This document shows, piece by piece, positions 30,492-43,579 of a DNA stretch of 64,000 nt. A program made the translations under genes and the position numbers. Every line of letters begins with the position of its first letter. The stretch's first letter is position 1. The notes under the pieces were generated by a model. It saw nothing but the letters and a program-made list of their open reading frames with translations, was not told where the DNA came from and made no database searches. The DNA comes from Caprella mutica (lineage: Eukaryota > Arthropoda > Malacostraca > Amphipoda > Caprellidae), in assembly GCA_947561585.1 (NCBI GenBank), contig CANNZV010000344.1, positions 203,367-267,366 of the forward strand, read 5' to 3'.

Positions 30492-32982
30492 TCAGGCTAG
30501 AGCCAAGTCCACCATTTGTTTCAGTTCAGTGAGTTGTTTGTTGTTGTGATTTAAGAGACTCTTTACGTTGTTCTGAAAATGAAAGTAGAAATTAACAAAT
30601 AATTTAGTAAAAGAGGCCCAGTGTAACATCACTTATTTTATTTGCGATTTAGTGTAAACTTGGATTATAGAGATAGATGCAATAGGTACGAATAAGATTC
30701 TAATAGAAAATATTCCGTAAATTAAAGCAAATTAAGCTTTTATACTAATTATAAACGGTCAATTTATTATTATTTTATATCACTTAGCTATATGAAAAAA
30801 ATTGAAATTTTATAAAGAATCGAAGATGCGTTCATTTCCTGGGTATTCAATGAGTAACATAATACTCCACCGTGTTTATAGTACCTTTATCAAAGGATTA
30901 AATACGGCAGACAAATTGTTAATGCTTACCCTACCTACATCACATTTTTCACTGCCTCTCTCACCTCCTCAGTAGCTGTTTTGAATAACTCAAACTCTCC
31001 TCTCACCCACTCCCTTATCTCTTGCTTCTGATTGGTGTCAGGCAATCTCCTTATTTCCCTCTGAAACTGACGGTACAGCGACAAAACCTCTGAACGCAGC
31101 AGAAACTGAAAACACGAAAGAAAATGTTGAAACACTGAAACTTATTTCGCACGGGGCGTTTTATCCGGGAACAGGACAAAAGCCCCCTCCGGAAAAAATC
31201 TCCCTCTGGATGCAGACAAACAGACTTTAATAAGTTTCTAAGGCATATTTTTTACAAATAAAGTATCAAGAAGATGCAGACTTTACAGTTAAGATGCGAA
31301 TGATAGCAACATTACCTTTTGTTCCTCCTGACGATATTGAAACTGTGTTTTACACGTTATCTTATCTAATGCCAGAGGGAGAGTTCAGACATTGAATTAT
31401 TTTGAGGATGTTTATATTGGGAGGCACTATCGTAAAGCAAGTCGGCCTCCAACATTTATCTTCCTCCAACTATCTTTCTCGAACACCAACTGTAGAACTA
31501 ATGACAATCAACCTCGAACTAATAACATCGTCGAAGCTTGGCATAGACGGTTTTTCTCATTGTGTGGTTGTTCACATCCACATATTTGGAAATTCCTCTA
31601 CTTACTTACAGCAAAAATTAAATATCAGGACTGCCAGGTGGCTCAACATTGTTCTGGTGATGAGCCTCAACCACACAGAAAAAAGCGAATAAAGAAGATT
31701 ACAGCCCAATATGAAAAATATTCTCATGAAGATTTTTTGCAAAACATTACAAGCAACTTAATTAAAAGCTTTTCCTGTATTTTACGTTTGACCTATCAAA
31801 TATTTTATCTTGAATTCTTTAATGTTTTGATTTAACTCCAGATACTCAACTATATTATTTGAATTTGATTGCAGCACTGTCCCTACTAGTTTAGAAGGTA
31901 TTAACGATATAATTATTTAGAGAAAAGTTGTTGTAAATACCTAACTGTACTAAAGGCACTTTAATTACTGTTTTATAGTAATAATACAAGGCAAATTATA
32001 TGAAACATTGCCAATTAAATTGTATTTTTATTTCATTATGTTGGATGGGCATGAATCAATTAACTAGATTACTATATCATATTTACCCTGAAAAATCAAG
32101 GAGACAGTTTTAAATAAAAATTAACAAAATAAACTGCGATTCTTTATTAGTAAATTTTAAAATTAAATCATTAAACGATTTATATGACCATTCCTAACTT
32201 TAAAATGAGATTATCTTTAATTGATATAAAGACCCAAGGGGGATTTTGTCCTAGACCCGTTTTATCCAACAAAAATGGCAAATGCAGCATAAAAAACGCC
32301 CAATCTATGTGTACATACAAAACGCATAGCTACGTTTATTCTGTCGTAGTATTTTTTCATACATAAATTTTCTTAGCTGCGGCATGAGAAAAAACATTAC
32401 GATAGCGATCCAGTTATCGGACTGTTCCATATTTTCAATCATAGGAAAAAATATTCAACCTTAAATATGTAGTTAATTCGTTGCTTTTAGTTGGCAACTT
32501 CAATACCAATTAAAATAAAATATTTAAATGTCAAACTATATATTTTTTTTACATGATCGAAAATGTGGAACTGTCCGATAATTCGTAACTTACGGTCATT
32601 AGATTTGGAATGACTGACATGTATCATTAATCCTATTAATTGAAATTTAAGGTAGTTAGGTAGTGTAGTAATTGGTAGGTATTACTTAAATTGAAATTTA
32701 ACAAAGCTCATTAGTTTTAATAATGGAATATCTCAAAAATGTTCATTCATCACAGTAGCTATAGGCTTGTTTCACTACATGGAAAAAATAGAAATAGATA
32801 TCGGATAACATATGGATATGGGAAATATAGATAGCTATCGGAAAGGTTATAGACATGGAAAATAGAGATATCAGAGAATATGTAGACATAGAAAATAGCT
32901 ACAGACAGGTAGAAGGTAGTTAATTCCTCACCTGCCGTAGAGTCAGTCCTTTAGCTGCATGTAGCACAGTGCTGAGATGCAT
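30492..32982 (-). CDS. LYRM2: LYR-motif protein, LYRM2-like, three exons
   Basis: Small mitochondrial LYR-family protein; LYRM2 is linked to respiratory complex I assembly or activity. Exons: 32982-32932, 31105-30965, 30572-30492, all phase 0 with GT-AG introns, giving 90 residues (human LYRM2 is 88). The N-terminus MHLSTVLHAAKGLTLRQ is a plausible matrix signal. The LYR core reads FLLRSEVLSLYRQFQREI, followed by REWVRGEFELFK and ATEE, and the last exon ends QLTELKQMVDLALA. Exon 2 could read through its donor to a stop after ten more codons (VREAVKNVM...), but splicing gives a 17-for-17 residue fit to the family in the next segment. Intron 1 contains a transposase relict. It converges with NOP58. 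Confidence 0.88.
31290..31830 (+). pseudogene. MULE-type transposase fragment in LYRM2 intron 1
   Basis: Translations in two frames give RMIATLPFVPPDDIETVF, then NYFEDVYIGRHYR and TNNIVEAWHRRFFSLCGCSH followed by PHIWKFL. The last is the conserved C-terminal block found in many insect MULE transposases, often with FLYWCH fingers. Frameshifts and a stop (near 31397) break it, and the catalytic N-terminal part is absent. Confidence 0.7.
32405..32595. mobile_element. MITE family M, copy 3 (LYRM2 intron 1)
   Basis: Left arm CAGTTATCGGACTGTTCCAT with ATTTTCAATCAT; right arm ATGATCGAAAATGTGGAACT then GTCCGATAATTCG. It faces the usual AT-rich centre with GCAACTTCAATACC. Confidence 0.7.
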
Positions 32983-35705
32983 GGCTATGGAGAGAGAAAC
33001 TAGTGGGGAAATTACCCCCCTGAAATATTTCTAAACCTGAGAAAATATAATTTTCAAGCCAATAACGTTCTTTACTCGATAAAAGATTTATTTAAGTAAT
33101 TATGTGTTAGACGAAGTGTTACAAATATATACCACTGTCAATATTTTAAACACGAATTTTCCTCTTGCTATCATGGGATATAAAGCAATAACAGAAACTG
33201 GTAATTTTGGAAACTTAGGTAGACTGCGGTTTATTATTATTGTATATTTTTTCTTATATGATCGAAAATAGGATAGCTACAAATTCGAAACTTTTCCTAG
33301 TGTAGAAAATGCAGCCAAATTTTCAGTTTGTACACCATTGAGGTTAATAGGGATATCCGGGCCCCAGGAGTATAAGATCCTGATGCGTCAAGAGAGGAAA
33401 AATAACAGTAGCACATAGAGTAGCTAGGGGACGTCACAGTACTCGAAAAGTGGGTGTTAACAGAGGTCCGTCAGAAATTTCTAAAGGTCAGATTGGTTCA
33501 TTTCCTGTGATAACACCCACTGTCCGAGCACTGTGAGTGTTAAGATCATCACAACATTCCCTTAGCCACCATCGATGTTTATTTTAAAAAAAAATTACTT
33601 TTATTGTAACAGTAAATATAGATAAAGTTTTTCCTTTAATACATATGTGCATTAATGGAAAGCACATGGAAACTAACATGACATAAGTTATTTCAGTGTA
33701 GATCAAATTCAAATGCTACTGTCATTTAACCTCCAAGATACACCCGTAAGGTACTTAACTACATACAAAATAATACTTAAACACAAGGAAAAACTACTGA
33801 AAATTCTGTATTCTCTTGAAACCATCAAGAAAATATATAAATGCAGAATAAAATACTTGTAAAGATCAATATTTAATACAGAAACAATGACATCAAAAAT
33901 AACAACCACGTAAAATTACATTCATTGAAAGCCTTAAACCAGTGATTAATACTTAGATATTCATCATTAAACATTTGCAATGGAAATTCGCTTTTACTAC
34001 AGAACATTTCTATTTCATGGAAAACATTGCTAAGTCCAGGTTTTCCACCCTTCGCCTGATGATGAATAGAAATCTTTCTATTCGAAAGCTTGAAACCTGA
34101 AAAAACCTTCAACGTTGAGTTCAAATAACCTCTCAATAATAGAACATTACCATTAAATTTAGTTTCTATCTGAAGCTTTCACCTAGTTATCAATCTATAT
34201 AAGTTTAAAATGCTCTCTCTTACTAAATGCTTATGTTGAGTGACTATGAGACAACTTCGTATTGGCATTTTTTGTAATTTCTGCATCTAACTGATTGCTC
34301 TCTGCCCGAAAAATTCTTTTGAACTTTGCATGGGCTTTACAATAAATAGTAGCTTTACTTTTTATTTTCATTATTATTATTTATATGAAGCTTATATCAA
34401 TAATTATTTTCACAGCTGCTTGAAATTGAAAAGGCAACAACTTAGGTACAATCTGCTCATATTTTCACAGAGTAACTACCAATAGGGTGAAGAACCTATC
34501 TAATATATTTAAATAATTATCAGACATATTAGGTAAAGGAGCTATCTTTCACTAGCAAATGTTAGATAGTTCCATTAACCATATGCCTATTAATTTGTTC
34601 TTGCATAGCTACCTGCTTAGTGAAACTTCTGAGTTATAAAGTATTGTTTTTTCATAACTAAAAGCCACTTCATAGCTCAGGTGTACAAGATAGTTTTTTA
34701 TGATTTAAATGTCGAAAATACTTCATAACTCAAAGCGCATTTCATAACTCAGGTCCTTCATTACTGAGTGCTTCATAACTCAGGAGATTGATTGTAATTA
34801 GAAAGTTCAATTAGAGAATTCTACAGTGATTAAATAACTAAAATTGTAAAAGTTAATGATTGGATTGTTCAATTATCATTATTAGCTACTCTAGAAATGT
34901 GAATTATCTATCTAACCAAAATATCCAATTCTAATTAGTAAAAACCTGATTAATTTTTCCAAACTTTAAATAGCGTAGCCACTTGAAGAGTTTCACCAAC
35001 TGTTAAAATTTATTAATTTATCTGGAACCTTTAATAGCCACAGTTAATATAAGACAGAAAAATAACTTCAACTGATGTTTTCACTTGACCACAGAATTTT
35101 TTTTCAGCAAAAGGTTTTGGCAATCAGCAGATCAATTAAACCCTAACTAAATTTGAGATAATTAAAGTTATTAATAACCTAACCATATGAGAAATTTACA
35201 ACAAGCAAGGAAGACACTGTCAAATAACATCACAAAAACTATTATATTGGAAATGTTTCTAAATTATTATCACTTGCGAATTCCATAGAAATGAATGTAC
35301 AAATTTGAAGCTAGTTGTTACTGCTGACATACGAGCAAAAGCAAGCACTAGCTATCGGAATGAGATAATTAAAATCTAGTTGAGATTTAGTAAGAGATAC
35401 CTGATATCATAGTAAATAAATAGAGAAGTGTTCTAAGTATAAATACTCAGTGTGACGTCACACAGAGTTGTTTCTATTCGTTTTTAAATAAGAAATGTGC
35501 TATTATTCAGTTAAATGTGCATTTTTATGAAAATCAACTTAAAAATTGTGTTTTATCATGTTTTACACTCTATTCACTTACAATATACAACTAATAATAC
35601 TTATAATATTTGACAGTACTCTGAGTGACGTCATTTGTTTACATTTTTTACGAAGATTTGATCAAGTTCACAGTCAATGAATTCTAAACTTAGTATACTT
35701 GTCTA
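32983..35705. other. Intergenic region between LYRM2 and SHQ1
   Basis: AT-rich. A diverged M-family end (near 33260-33290, TTATATGATCGAAAATAGG), a hammerhead-like motif (34056-34091) and repeated CTTCATAACTCA words (34700-34790) are the only structure seen. The first 100 or so bases should hold the LYRM2 promoter. Confidence 0.4.
34056..34091 (+). other. Hammerhead-core-like motif, copy 1
   Basis: Reads CTGATGA, then a 6-bp stem GAATAG/CTATTC with an 8-base loop, then GAAA and AAGCTT-like sequence. An inverted second copy at 60105-60140 keeps the same order with one loop change. CTGATGA-stem-GAAA is the catalytic core arrangement of hammerhead ribozymes, which are common in Penelope-like and other arthropod repeats. 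Stems I and III are not demonstrated. Confidence 0.35.
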
Positions 35706-35711
35706 TTTATT
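35706..35711 (-). terminator. AATAAA polyadenylation signal of SHQ1
   Basis: Minus-strand AATAAA about 90 bases after the SHQ1 stop codon. Confidence 0.55.
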
Positions 35712-35798
35712 TACTATGCCTGATATGGTTGAGTTTCTTAAGTTACATAGCTGAAGCCGGAGATTTTGAACTAAAAACTAAATAGCTAGAGATTCTGA

Positions 35799-38700
35799 TT
35801 ACGATTCAGCCTCTTCTATACTGTCATCAGAATCAAGATCCTCTACTTTAATTTTTGAAGCATCATTAGGGCTATTATCATCATCTGAACTATCATCACT
35901 ATCATCGCTTGAACTATCATCACTATCAGATTCGTCACTATCACTATCATCGCTTGTACTATCATCACTGGAACTGTCATCGCTATCAGTATCATCACTG
36001 TCACTATTGGAACTGCTATCATCAGATTCTATTTCTTTATTCTTTTTCACAGATTTTGTAGCTATCAAAGCAGGCAAATGTTCAACACCTGTGGAAGCAC
36101 CTGCAGTGAGTACACCAGGTGCAATCACAAACTTATTATTGTTGCTAGCTTCACCAGCAACCTCTGTTTCAATCATAGGGTTGCCGAGGCAGAGGCCGTT
36201 CATTTTATCCTCTAAATCTTCTTCATCATCGCTATCATCTTGAGAAAGGCGTTCATACAGCGGCAAATCCAAATTGAGTTCACTCTTGCCAATCACAATC
36301 TGCAGGTTCAACCACAATATTTAGAGAAAAAATTTATTTAGAATGGAATATTTCAAATAATTCACCACACTGCAACCACAAAATTTAAATAAAATGCAAG
36401 ATATTTAATTTATTATCAATAATGAAATAGGGTAATCCTATGAATTATCATTAGGTTTTACATTTTCAAGAAAATATTAAAAAACAATAATTGATCATCG
36501 GAATAAAGAATATAAATTAGCTATTATGTAGAAATAAAATATCAATTATTATGTAGAAATAATCCTTTTCTTAAAAAATTATAAATATTCAATTTAAAAA
36601 ATATTATTATCCAAGTAGAACCGAACAATTATTCATAAGCTACCCTATTATGAAGAAACCTATACATTCAACTCACGGCATCAACCTGTTGATACAAATC
36701 CTTGACATCTTCATCTTCCAAACTTTGTACCCAAACACAGTAGTCAGAAATGTACAACTCATTGAGAATAGTCAGTTCATTCTCTTCGAAGATTGTGCGG
36801 ACATCCAACAAACACTTCAGCATTTGATGCTTACCTGAACAGAATTGGGCAACAAATGAAGTTCTAAACTATGTAAATTATTAGAAAATATAGAACTATT
36901 TATTTATCATATCACCTTTCTTCTATTTAATTTTTTTAATTAACTAGAAATGCAATCAATATGGAAACTTTTCTCATAAATCTCTTAAAAGTGTCATCTA
37001 TAAATCTTCAGTAGGTAAATGGTTCACACAAAAGACTAATCAAATATCTGTTCAATTTTTAGATAAAATAGAGAAAAAAAAACTAGCAACTTGTTGAGTG
37101 AGAAAAATAAAAAGGCCATTCGTTTTAGCTACCAATTCCAATTCGTGTTAACTACCAATTCCAATTCGTGTTACCAATTTCTATTCGTGTTACCAATTCC
37201 AATTTGCGCTACCAATTCCTATTCGCTTTACCAATTCCAATTTGCGCTACCAATTCCAATTTGCGCTACCAATTCCAATTCGCGCTACCAATTCCAATTC
37301 GTGTTACCAATTTCTATTCGTGTTACCAATTCCAATTTGCGCTACCAATTCCTATTCGCTTTACCAATTCCTATTCGCTTTACCAATTCCAATTCGCGCT
37401 ACCAATTCCAATTCGCGCTACCAATTCCAATTCGCGCTACCAATTCCAATTCGTGTTACCAATTTCTATTCGTGTTACCAATTCCAATTTGCGCTACCAA
37501 TTCCTATTCGCTTTACCAATTCCAATTCGCGCTACCAATTCCAATTCGCGCTACCAATTCCAATTCGCGCTACCAATTCCAATTTGCGCTACCAATTCCT
37601 ATTCGCTTTACCAATTCCAATTTGCGCTACCAATTCCAATTTGCGCTACCAATTCCCATTCCTGTAACCACTTCCAATCCGTGTTACCAATTCCCATTCA
37701 TCTCACACATTCCAATTCATCTCACACATTCCAATTCATCTCACACATTCCAATTCATCTCACACATTCCCATTCATCTCACACATTCCAATTCATCTCA
37801 CACATTCCAATTCATCTCACCCATTCCAATTCATCTCACCCATTCCAATTCATCTCACCCATTCCAATTCATCTCACCCATTCCCATTCCATCTTACCAA
37901 TTTTGAGTATTTTCAGCACATCCTGCACTACAGTTTGAGAGCATTCATAGTTCCGAGTAATAGGGTAACTCAGAGATCTTCTGAAGAAGGAATGTACACT
38001 TTCATGTAGAGAGTCAGGAGCCTGGAGAAGGAAATTAATAACAAATGATTGTATAGATATGATGGACACAAAAAAAATAACTGGGGAAGTTTAAAATTAT
38101 CAGACGCCTTCACATTTTCGGTCGAATATGGAAGAAGATTATAGCTAATCTATACTAATAATTTCCTTAGTGTGTTTATTTATTTATTTGGTGTCCGCTT
38201 TTACACGAGTATTAAACATGAAGAATGTAACGGTAATATATTGATATGAAATTTATATTCTTTGAGTTGATTCGATTTCTATATATGAATTTTATCTATT
38301 AAAATAATATAGTAACATATCATGCAGGAAAATAAATTGTAATTGATTTCAATTCAATAAAAGTAACCTAACAACGGGTAATAAATTACTATTGAAAATC
38401 CGTTATTTTTAAAGGGAAAATACACTAATAAATAATAATTGGCTATTATTCATCTTTTATATTAATTGGTATTCTTGATACCAAAAGGGATCATTGATTC
38501 TAAAAATTAAATAATAATGACTATATATAGCTACTATAAAATCGAATAATCACTCCCCATTAATAGTTTCCTTATATTTATTTGTCTGTCTGTGGTCTGT
38601 CACGCTTTGAATAATTTTCAGAAATTAGGCTAAATATGTTAACAGGTGGTAGCATGAATACCAGTTCTTATATGAGTGCAATAAATGATTATTACTATAA

Positions 38701-41700
38701 GTAAATTTGAAATTATTTTAAATCTACAGTGAAAGTTTATAAAGAACTATTTACAACATCTTTCATAAAATTTATATACTCTATGAGTTTATGTCTATGA
38801 TATAATTATAATATTATCGTCCTTTTTCAATTAATAACTTCATTTAAATCTGAGGGCACAGACCAAGGTGTTGATAGTTAAATTACACAAATTGAGAACA
38901 CGTTATTCTTAACGGGTGAATACACTAGTCTATACTAAAATAAGAAAAGCATCCGTCTGTCTCTCCGTCCATGTGTCACAAAATGGGTTTAACAGTCATT
39001 CTATCAACAGCTCTTCATAAAGTTGGTGTAAATAAAAGAAACAGTAATAGAAAAGGAAAACTAATAATTTGCTGCAGTATCATTACTACGGGGGTCACAC
39101 GAAAATTATTAATTGAAAATATAATAGTTTTGATTCTTAAGAGTAAAAAATATAAATTTTGATGAATTGAATATATTATTATTAATATGCATACATATGT
39201 GTGCATTTGAATATAATCTTAAACCCATTATATTAATTAAACACTCAATGAATGAACAACAGGTACTGTACTAGTAATCATAATATACTTCTCATGTATC
39301 ATATAAATTCTTATACATGTATGATCAATAATATGGAACCGTCCATTGATTAAAAAACCTACAACACAAGAATTAAACAATATGATAGCTCGTTAAAATA
39401 ATAAGGCATAATCTGCATTACTAACTACCGTATTGGAGGGGTCAAAGTCCGTTTCAACCACTCAAGGTTGAATAATTTCCGAAAAGAAAATAAATAATTT
39501 AGTAGATGATTTGACAAATTTCTTTAGAACTAAAGGCCCTATAATTAATGTCTAAGGAAATATAAACTCGAGGGACCTAGAAATAAGTCACAACTTACTG
39601 AAGCTTATAAATGCTGAAAAAAAAAGCTAGCTACTGTCCCTTATGAAAAAATGAGGATAAAAGTTACTTTACTTCTCTTCTGTAAAGACTTTAGCTATTC
39701 TTGGTTTTAATTGTAAATCGAGTCAAACATTTATAACTCACATCAAACCAGCAAAACATGGGAGTCAGTTTAATGATAGTCCAAGCACTCTCACTCCAAG
39801 CCTCCGCTTCTGATGCTCTGTGGTTGTAGCACCAGCTCAGCAAAATGGACACCAAGCCACACATAACCTGTTAGAGAACAATCTTAAGGCTGTATAGATT
39901 CCATAATTATTACCGATACAAGTACCAATAATTGGTATTAGTAATATACAGATATTGATATCTAAAAAAAGACTAATATAACAAGTAGCTACTTAAATCT
40001 TAATACCATAATTCTGTAATTAAAATTTATTGATGCCTAAAAAATAGGCTGACATAATGAGTACAATTATCATAATTATTATTACTGATACCAATATTGG
40101 TAATCTTCCAATACAGATACCTAAAAATCACTGATATTCCAATTCAGATAGCTACCTAAAATATGGCTTATATAAAAAGTAACAATATTAACAATACAGG
40201 CCTACACAATATCACTTAAAATAGTTCAAATTGATTTATGATGCATAAATATGATTAAATATTAGTTACCTGATTTTTCTCATCACTGCTAACTAAGACT
40301 TCTTTATTTCTTAGGTTATTTAGAGCAAATTTTTCCTCATTTGTGAACTGTGCTGAAGACTCTAGAAAAAAAAAATCAATAATGAAAAAATAATGTTAAC
40401 TAAACTATCATAGTGACTGTACATTAGAAACTGTATTAAAAAATAAAAGAAAACTTACCTCCTTCAGAATTGACAGATATGAGTTTTAGAGAGAAGTTTA
40501 AGAAATCTTTAAAAGCATCTTTTTCTTTGAAGTCACCAATGTAGTGATAAGGACAGAAGTCTTTGGTTTCCTTTCTCTCTCTCTGACTTTTTCTTTCCTC
40601 AGGTGAAGTATTGTACGGATCTTTGATATCCAAGAAACCATACAGTAGGTCCTGGGAAAAGGTATATTAATTTTAGTAGCTAATGGATCCAACAACATAA
40701 TGTTGAAAAATGGATCTTAATTGAATGGAAAAAGTATTTGGATTAATAGTGTATTCATAACCAACCTGTATTCCTGGAACATTTGCCCTGGCATTTGCGA
40801 ATCCATACTTGTAGCCGTCAACAATAGATTTCTCGGCGTAATTAAGTTTTGCCAGAGAATCTTCTACCAATTCATCAGAGCTCATATTCGCATTATCTGA
40901 ACTGGCTGTAATGTAAAAATAATCTCACTAATGTTACAATTAATTAAGTTAAATAAACAAATAAATGAACTCAGAGAAAAACAATCTACATATAAAATAA
41001 AAAATCATTTTAAAATTAATAATTCTGTAGAAGCCCCTTGTGAATTTAATTGGGGCTTCTGTTCATAAATGAAAATGGATTCCAATGTCCTCAAATCGTA
41101 ACTATTGCAGGTTGATAAAATTTTGAAATCATTTTCCGAAATTTGATGGTTATTATTATATGAATGGTTTAAAAAACACAGTTAAAAATAATCTTTAACA
41201 GATCTAGAAAACATCACTTAGGGCAAGTTCAGATTTATTGAAGAGATTCATATTTTCAAATATATAAGGAAAATTATATAATGATTATTATTTAACCTAT
41301 ATCTTAATTCATATCCATGATAGCTACATGCAGGTATCATTAATATAAATTAAAATAAAAGTTTCAAAATTATTACTATTTAACCTAATTATTATATAAA
41401 TTATATCCATATATCATGAATATGAATAAATATAAAATTCTATACACTATTTTCATATATGATAGAAATTGTGGAAACATCCAATAAGTTGAAACTCATC
41501 GTAAATTAGATTAAGCACCCAAGAAAAATTATGGCGAAAAAATCAGATATTTAAAAAAACTTTTTACCATTGGGAAGGGATGAATTTTTGAATTATTAAT
41601 TAGTGATTATTTAGCAACCAAAAAAATTGAATCATCATTTTATTCATCACTGTTACAACTCACAAATAGTTTCAATGTTAGGCTTTGCTTTCTTCTTTGT

Positions 41701-42292
41701 TTTATCAGCTTGAAGTTTAGTGAGCATATCCAAATCAGGGAAGAACTGGCCTTTCACTTCTTTCTTGCACGTGAAGATCATATCACAAGAATCAGACTCA
41801 TATTTCACAGTGACAGTTCCTTCCAGTTCACTGTCTTGTAGATGGTGTGGCAGAGTTAATCTATACAGTAAATGAACAGTTAATAGTTATTCAGTTTGTG
41901 AAAGCAAGTGACTAGCTAATTGAGAATGAAGTAGCTAGCTGTTAATTGATCTTAAAATATAATAATATCAAGAGAAATAATCAACAAACAGTAAACAATT
42001 CATCATAAAAGGAACTAGCTAGTTACTTATTCAATAGCTATTGAGAATTTAAAAAATGGATGCTTGAATCAAGTTTTAAAATATTTTATCTAGGAATTCA
42101 GATTTTTAACCTAGCTAGTGATGAAATAAATATCTAGTGTAATACTCACCGTAAGAAATAAGGAGGCCCGTTAAAGAGGAATATATTCTCAGTAACTGTT
42201 ACCTCAGTCTGAGAAATATTTGCATTGGGGATATGAACTTTGACACTTACAGTCTCATCACATTGAGAGAGTTCAAATAAAGGAGTTAACAT
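35799..42292 (-). CDS. SHQ1: SHQ1, box H/ACA snoRNP assembly chaperone, nine exons
   Basis: SHQ1 binds dyskerin/NAP57 and keeps it from binding RNA until H/ACA RNPs are assembled. Exons: 42292-42150, 41860-41664, 40905-40766, 40651-40459, 40361-40270, 39867-39742, 38021-37898, 36834-36677, 36299-35799; phases join to give 557 residues. The N-terminal CS/p23-like domain starts MLTPLFELSQCDETVSVKVH and includes PPYFLRLTLPHHL and FFPDLDMLT. The SHQ1-specific helical domain shows YGFANARANVPGIQ, LDIKDPYNTSPEER, LVSILLSWCYNHRAS, SAWTIIKLTPMFCWF, MLKCLLDVRTIFEEN and LNELYISDYCVWVQ. The last exon ends in a long Ser/Asp tail, a likely CK2 substrate by analogy. Intron 7 holds an 18-bp minisatellite that begins at the exon 7 donor. 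Confidence 0.92.
37121..37895 (-). repeat. 18-20-bp minisatellite in SHQ1 intron 7
   Basis: Left part repeats TACCAATTCCAATTCGCGC (18-bp period) about 30 times. The right part (37690-37890) repeats CATTCCAATTCATCTCAC. On the gene strand the latter reads GTGAGATGAATTGGAATG, so each unit carries a GTGAG donor-like site. The array runs into the exon 7 splice donor at 37897. Long plus-strand frames here are repeat artefacts. Confidence 0.92.
41221..41505. mobile_element. MITE family M, diverged copy (SHQ1 intron 2)
   Basis: AGGGCAAGTTCAGATTTATT at the left, CCATGATAGCTACATGCAGG in the centre and GATAGAAATTGTGGAAACAT with CCAATAAGTTG at the right follow the M layout, with an internal duplication. 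Confidence 0.55.
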
Positions 42293-43261
42293 TTTGCTCA
42301 GCTCTAAAGATCTAAATAGAAATATACAGGAAGTTAGACATTAATGCTTAAAATGAGATAAAAACCATTTATTTTGTTACATAGAAACCCAAGTAAAATT
42401 ATTTATATTATGGTTCATGAAATCTCCATTTCATTTTTTTTCTATCCAAAATGTTCAATATAATTAGTTTCAAAATAGTATTGAAGGCTCGCAGCATAGG
42501 AGAGAATTAGATATTTTCAATTTTCATCATGTTCCATAAAAGGACTCAAAATTACTATCATAAACAAACCTACCAGACCAATGGTGAGAAAGGTTACACT
42601 TTTTAGCTATTACCAGGAAAGCTATATAAATGTACCATGTGGCTGAAAAATAATTCATTTCACGTGTTTGACCAATGTGCAAAATAGATTGAATTTCCAG
42701 CACCACCTATCGAGCAATGAGTATTGATCAATTGTTAGCTCAGCCATCAATCTATATAATTAGTCTTAGTTCTTACAATCTGCAAAGTGCAATCCTCTTG
42801 AACATTGATGATATGGATAATTTTTAGTTTTACTAGTGGCACATTTCATAGCAGACATTGGGCAACTATCGCTAATTGCAGAGTCCAAGTCTCAGTCTTT
42901 CAGAGTGTCAGTTAAGGCATAAAGCCAATTAATTTTCACAGTCTTAGGTACATTTAAAAAAGACTAGCTGGGTCAAAACTCAGATATGTATAACTAATTA
43001 ATTAGCTTAATATTTGGAATTAATTCCTACATTGAGTAGATACACTACCATGTTAATTTTTATTTGAAATTCTACAAAAAGAGCCAGAAGCAGACAAAAT
43101 TTGAAAATTCAGCTAAAAATTATGTAACAATAATAACAGTCTACCCTAAACATGGACCTGGTAAGTTACCTAGCTCAAAGCTTAGCTTAGCAGGATATTT
43201 AGTAGCTAGGTAGGTATATAAAGAGTCAAAATATTGAATCTAATGATCAATAGTTTCCGCA
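42293..43261. other. SHQ1 upstream region
   Basis: The SHQ1 5' UTR and promoter should lie in the first few hundred bases. No motif is clear. The rest is AT-rich without recognised elements. Confidence 0.4.
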
Positions 43262-43423
43262 GTCATCGATCGATAGCGCAACCATCGGTCGATTGCTGCG
43301 CTTTCGAATGATAGGGAATTTTTTTAGTACATGTATTTAATTTATTATTTTGTTATTAGCTAATGGATAAAATATTGTCTTTTTAAGCAAAAATAATTGA
43401 TAAATTTAAAAGGGCAACCATCA

Positions 43424-43578
43424 ATCGATTGTTGCGTGTTTGAATGATATGGATTTTGTGAGTTTATGCATCTAATTGTTACATTTAATAGGACTACCAT
43501 CAAACTATTGTTGAGCGTTCAAACAATTAGATACATAAACTAACAAAATCCATATCATTCAAACTCGCAACAATAGAT
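43424..43578. repeat. Near-perfect hairpin, arms of about 58 bp
   Basis: The left arm from ATCGATTGTTGCG to CATCTAATTGTT is mirrored on the right from AACAATTAGATACAT to CGCAACAATAGAT with a few changes. The loop is about 38 bases and contains CATTTAATAGGACTACC. Confidence 0.8.
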
Positions 43579-43579
43579 T

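Noticed and set aside
30935..31135. Single-exon LYR protein ending NVM
   Set aside because: It reads through a good GTGAG donor; splicing to 30572 gives a better family match, and the frame's start lies upstream of the exon's acceptor.
37091..37938. Long plus-strand frames (up to 271 codons) rich in the repeated hexapeptide-like YQFQFA/LPIPI
   Set aside because: They are translations of the SHQ1 intron 7 minisatellite in several frames at once; the 18-bp period keeps all frames open.
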